DNA from: Paenibacillus harenae DSM 16969
Lineage (GTDB): Bacteria > Bacillota > Bacilli > Paenibacillales > Paenibacillaceae
Reading direction: 5' to 3'
NCBI RefSeq assembly: GCF_000422465.1
Contig: NZ_KE383842.1
Location: 351,040-415,039, forward strand
Length of the DNA: 64,000 bases
Under the pieces are notes generated by a model. The model ran no database searches. It was not told where the DNA came from and saw nothing but the letters and a program-made list of their open reading frames with translations. Numbering within the stretch: the stretch's first letter is position 1; each line of letters begins with the position of its first letter. Below are positions 61,960-64,000 of this stretch, in pieces. The position numbers were made by a program, and so were the translations under genes.

Positions 61960-62847
61960 ATGAAGAAGAAGAATGCACGTCCTGACAATGTAACGGCATA
62001 TACCATGCTTATCCCTATCGTGGTGCTGCTGACTATATTTGTCATCATTCCGTTTGTTTACGCGCTAATCGTCAGCTTCTACGATTGGAGCTTTTATCAG
62101 GAATCCCGGTTTGTAGGCTGGCAAAATTATGTCAACGTGCTTAATGATCCGCTGTTTGGCAAAGCGGTTGTGACCGGTTTGAAATTCGCTTTGCTTGTCG
62201 TTCCGGCTCAAATGATTCTCGCGTTTCTGTTCGCGCATGTCATTAGATCCATGGGGAAGAAGCTTTCCGGATTCGTAAAAACGGCGATCTATATTCCGAC
62301 GATTATATCGGGCATTATTGCGTCGATCATATTCGTGTTTATTTTTGACTATAATGCGGGTCTTGCCAACGTTATCTTGAATTTGTTCGGCGTTGAGAAT
62401 CAGGCTTGGCTTGCCGATGTGAAGACGGCGCTCGCAAGCATCGCGCTGCCGGCGATCTGGCTGGGCTTCGGGATTACGTCGCTCATTATGCTTGCGGGGC
62501 TGCTCGATATTCCCGACAGCTATTATGAGGCAGCGGATCTTGAAGGGGCCGGTTCATGGTCGAAAATGATCTATATTACGATTCCATTGCTCAAAAACGT
62601 CGTTTTATTCTTGTTGATTACCGGTTTTACGGGCGCTATTCAGCAATTCGAGCTTCCACTGGTCATGACGGGCGGGGGGCCGCTTAACGAAACGACGACG
62701 CCAAATCTATATATCTTCAATCATTTCCGGAATGACGTGCTTGTCGGCCATTCGATCGCTTCGGCACTGCTATTGTTCATCGTGCTTGGCAGCATTTCGG
62801 CCATTATTTTCAAAGTGCTCAATTCGGAAAAAGCGGTTGACGGTTAA
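61960..62847 (+). CDS. Sugar ABC transporter permease (UgpA type)
   Basis: A 295-aa permease; ATG 61960 fits GGTGGTG at seven bases better than ATG 61954. Seen: TAYTMLIPIVVLLTIFVIIP in segment 1 and the EAA loop YEAADLEGAGSWSKMIYITI. It forms the importer with the binding protein before and the permease after, which starts 29 bases downstream. Confidence 0.9.
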   Translation: MKKKNARPDNVTAYTMLIPIVVLLTIFVIIPFVYALIVSFYDWSFYQESRFVGWQNYVNVLNDPLFGKAVVTGLKFALLVVPAQMILAFLFAHVIRSMGKKLSGFVKTAIYIPTIISGIIASIIFVFIFDYNAGLANVILNLFGVENQAWLADVKTALASIALPAIWLGFGITSLIMLAGLLDIPDSYYEAADLEGAGSWSKMIYITIPLLKNVVLFLLITGFTGAIQQFELPLVMTGGGPLNETTTPNLYIFNHFRNDVLVGHSIASALLLFIVLGSISAIIFKVLNSEKAVDG

Positions 62848-62876
62848 ACGGGCAGGCGAATGGAGGAGAGAAAGCG

Positions 62877-63701
62877 ATGAAAGTAAAGGAGCAAACCGTA
62901 AAAACGATCATGTATGTATTCGGCTTCCTGATAGCGGTTGCGGCGTTGTTTCCGCTCGTGTGGATGGTCATCGCCGGCTTCAAAGCCAAAAACGAGGTGC
63001 TGGTGACGCCGTTCCGGTTTTTTCCGGAAAAATGGCTGTTCTCCAATTACAGCTCCATCCTGTCGGATCCGATGTTTCTTAAATCAATGGGTGTTACGTT
63101 CATGGGAGCGGTTCTCTTTGCCGCATTAAGCCTGATCATTAATTCGATGGCGGCTTACGTGTTCGCCAGACTCGAATTCCGTTTCAAACGCACGCTTTGG
63201 GTATTTGTTATTTGTACGATGTTCATCCCCGGCATGGCCATCCTGCTCACTTCCTTTATCGTCGTGACGGAGATGAAAATGCTGGACACGTTGGCCGTTC
63301 TCGTATTTCCAGGCGTGGCTTCCGCCGGCCATATGTTTTTCATCCGCCAGTTTTATTTAAATATTCCGATGGCGCTTGAAGAAGCTGCGCTTATCGACGG
63401 CGCTAACCGCTGGAAAATTTTTACCAGTATTTTCTTTCCTATGTCCTATCCCGTATTTGTTATCGTTGGGATCGGCTCTTATCTCGGCTTCTGGAATTCC
63501 TTCGTATGGCCGACGATGACGATTACGAATCCGGATTTGTTCCAAATCATGCAGTTCCTAAACACATTCCGCTCCGAGCGTTCGACGGAGATGGGCATGC
63601 TCATGGCCGGCTCAACGCTTGCGGCGATTCCGACCATCATCTTGTTCCTCATCTTCCAGAAGTACATTATCAAGGGAATCAAAATTTCAGGTTTGAAGTA
63701 A
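62877..63701 (+). CDS. Sugar ABC transporter permease (UgpE type)
   Basis: A 274-aa partner permease with GGAGGAGA before the ATG. Seen: VAALFPLVWMVIAGFKAKNE near the start and the EAA loop LEEAALIDGANRWKIFTSIF; the end KYIIKGIKISGLK is typical. It completes the third importer of the window. The substrate is expected to be the oligosaccharide that the two GH172 enzymes degrade. Confidence 0.9.
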   Translation: MKVKEQTVKTIMYVFGFLIAVAALFPLVWMVIAGFKAKNEVLVTPFRFFPEKWLFSNYSSILSDPMFLKSMGVTFMGAVLFAALSLIINSMAAYVFARLEFRFKRTLWVFVICTMFIPGMAILLTSFIVVTEMKMLDTLAVLVFPGVASAGHMFFIRQFYLNIPMALEEAALIDGANRWKIFTSIFFPMSYPVFVIVGIGSYLGFWNSFVWPTMTITNPDLFQIMQFLNTFRSERSTEMGMLMAGSTLAAIPTIILFLIFQKYIIKGIKISGLK

Positions 63702-63717
63702 CGGGAGGCGTCTCTTC

Positions 63718-64000
63718 ATGATAGAGCTGGCGAATGACCGTATTCGCATCGGTATTAGCGAAACAGACGGTTCGATCCAAAGTATTCTGGACAAACGCAA
63801 AGGCAAGGAATATATAGCCGCAGACGGGGCGGGCTTGCCGTTCCGCCTCGAGACGGCAAACGAAACAACGAGCTCCTTCGAGCAGTTTGCTATAGAAGAG
63901 CAGCAGACAGCAGGGAAGAGGGAGGCTCGGCTGTCGTGGCGCGTTTCGGAAGGGCTGACGGTAAATTCGGTCATCCGCATCGCGGACGGAATCGGGGAGA
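63718..64000 (+). CDS. Start of a large uncharacterised protein, truncated by the window
   Basis: ATG 63718 follows GGGAGG and the frame is open to the window end (94 codons seen). The first residues ELANDRIRIGISETDGSIQS and ILDKRKGKEYIAADG have the beta-sandwich opening common in large Paenibacillus glycoside hydrolase-like proteins (for example DUF6259 types). No signal peptide is present. It follows the permeases by 16 bases, so it belongs to the same operon and probably acts on the imported sugar. The family cannot be fixed from this part. Confidence 0.6.
   Translation, partial: MIELANDRIRIGISETDGSIQSILDKRKGKEYIAADGAGLPFRLETANETTSSFEQFAIEEQQTAGKREARLSWRVSEGLTVNSVIRIADGIGE

Overview
The window looks like a Bacillota chromosome segment, most likely Paenibacillus or a close relative. 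The evidence is gene content rather than a marker gene: three sugar ABC importers without their own ATPase, YesM/YesN two-component genes, AraC, WYL, GntR/LacI and LacI regulators, a PL11 lyase with a FIMAH-like tail, strong AGGAGG ribosome sites and CcpA cre-like boxes. Genus is inferred. No rRNA, tRNA or CRISPR array was seen.

Layout. 1-8 kb: 3' end of larC, a glucuronate isomerase-like gene, a VOC/TetR pair with its own operator, AraC and WYL regulators, a DinB protein and a DHA2 exporter. 8.2-26.7 kb: an alpha-mannan locus. It holds GH125, two solute-binding proteins (one a 939-aa fusion with carbohydrate-binding-like domains), two permease pairs, an NHL-TPR-Yip1 membrane protein, a DUF5696 protein, a GH76 lipoprotein, a GntR/LacI-type regulator and a cytosolic GH76. 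Three promoters of this locus share the 12-bp box TTGAYATATCAA, and two also carry cre-like boxes. 26.7-36.2 kb: a truncated GNAT gene, a repeat element, then phytanoyl-CoA dioxygenase, YesN, YesM and a three-gene importer, then an AraC regulator. 36.6-39.2 kb: PL11 rhamnogalacturonan lyase.

39.2-53.4 kb is a scrambled, partly AT-rich accessory region. It contains a frameshifted IS1182-type element, a deleted IS4-type element plus a lone end of a relative, IS66 remnants, a secreted RCC1/FN3 protein, a 12-bp iteron-like array, an ATP-grasp ligase, small genes, an internally deleted MFS exporter, an ABC exporter that seems to lack a standard start codon, and an IS1182 relic. A ~190-bp element with 51-bp internal spacing occurs at 27.1 and 53.2 kb.

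53.5-64 kb: a second sugar locus with AraC, two GH172 (DUF2961) hydrolases, a LacI regulator, an internally deleted L-fucose/D-arabinose isomerase, a ribulokinase, a complete SBP-permease-permease set and the start of an uncharacterised surface or hydrolase gene that runs off the window.

Working model. A GH76 lipoprotein cuts alpha-1,6-mannan at the cell surface, importers bring in the oligomers, and cytosolic GH125 and GH76 finish them, under a local repressor plus CcpA. The GH172/isomerase/ribulokinase set fits release of a pentofuranose such as D-arabinose and its conversion to ribulose 5-phosphate, although the isomerase is now broken.
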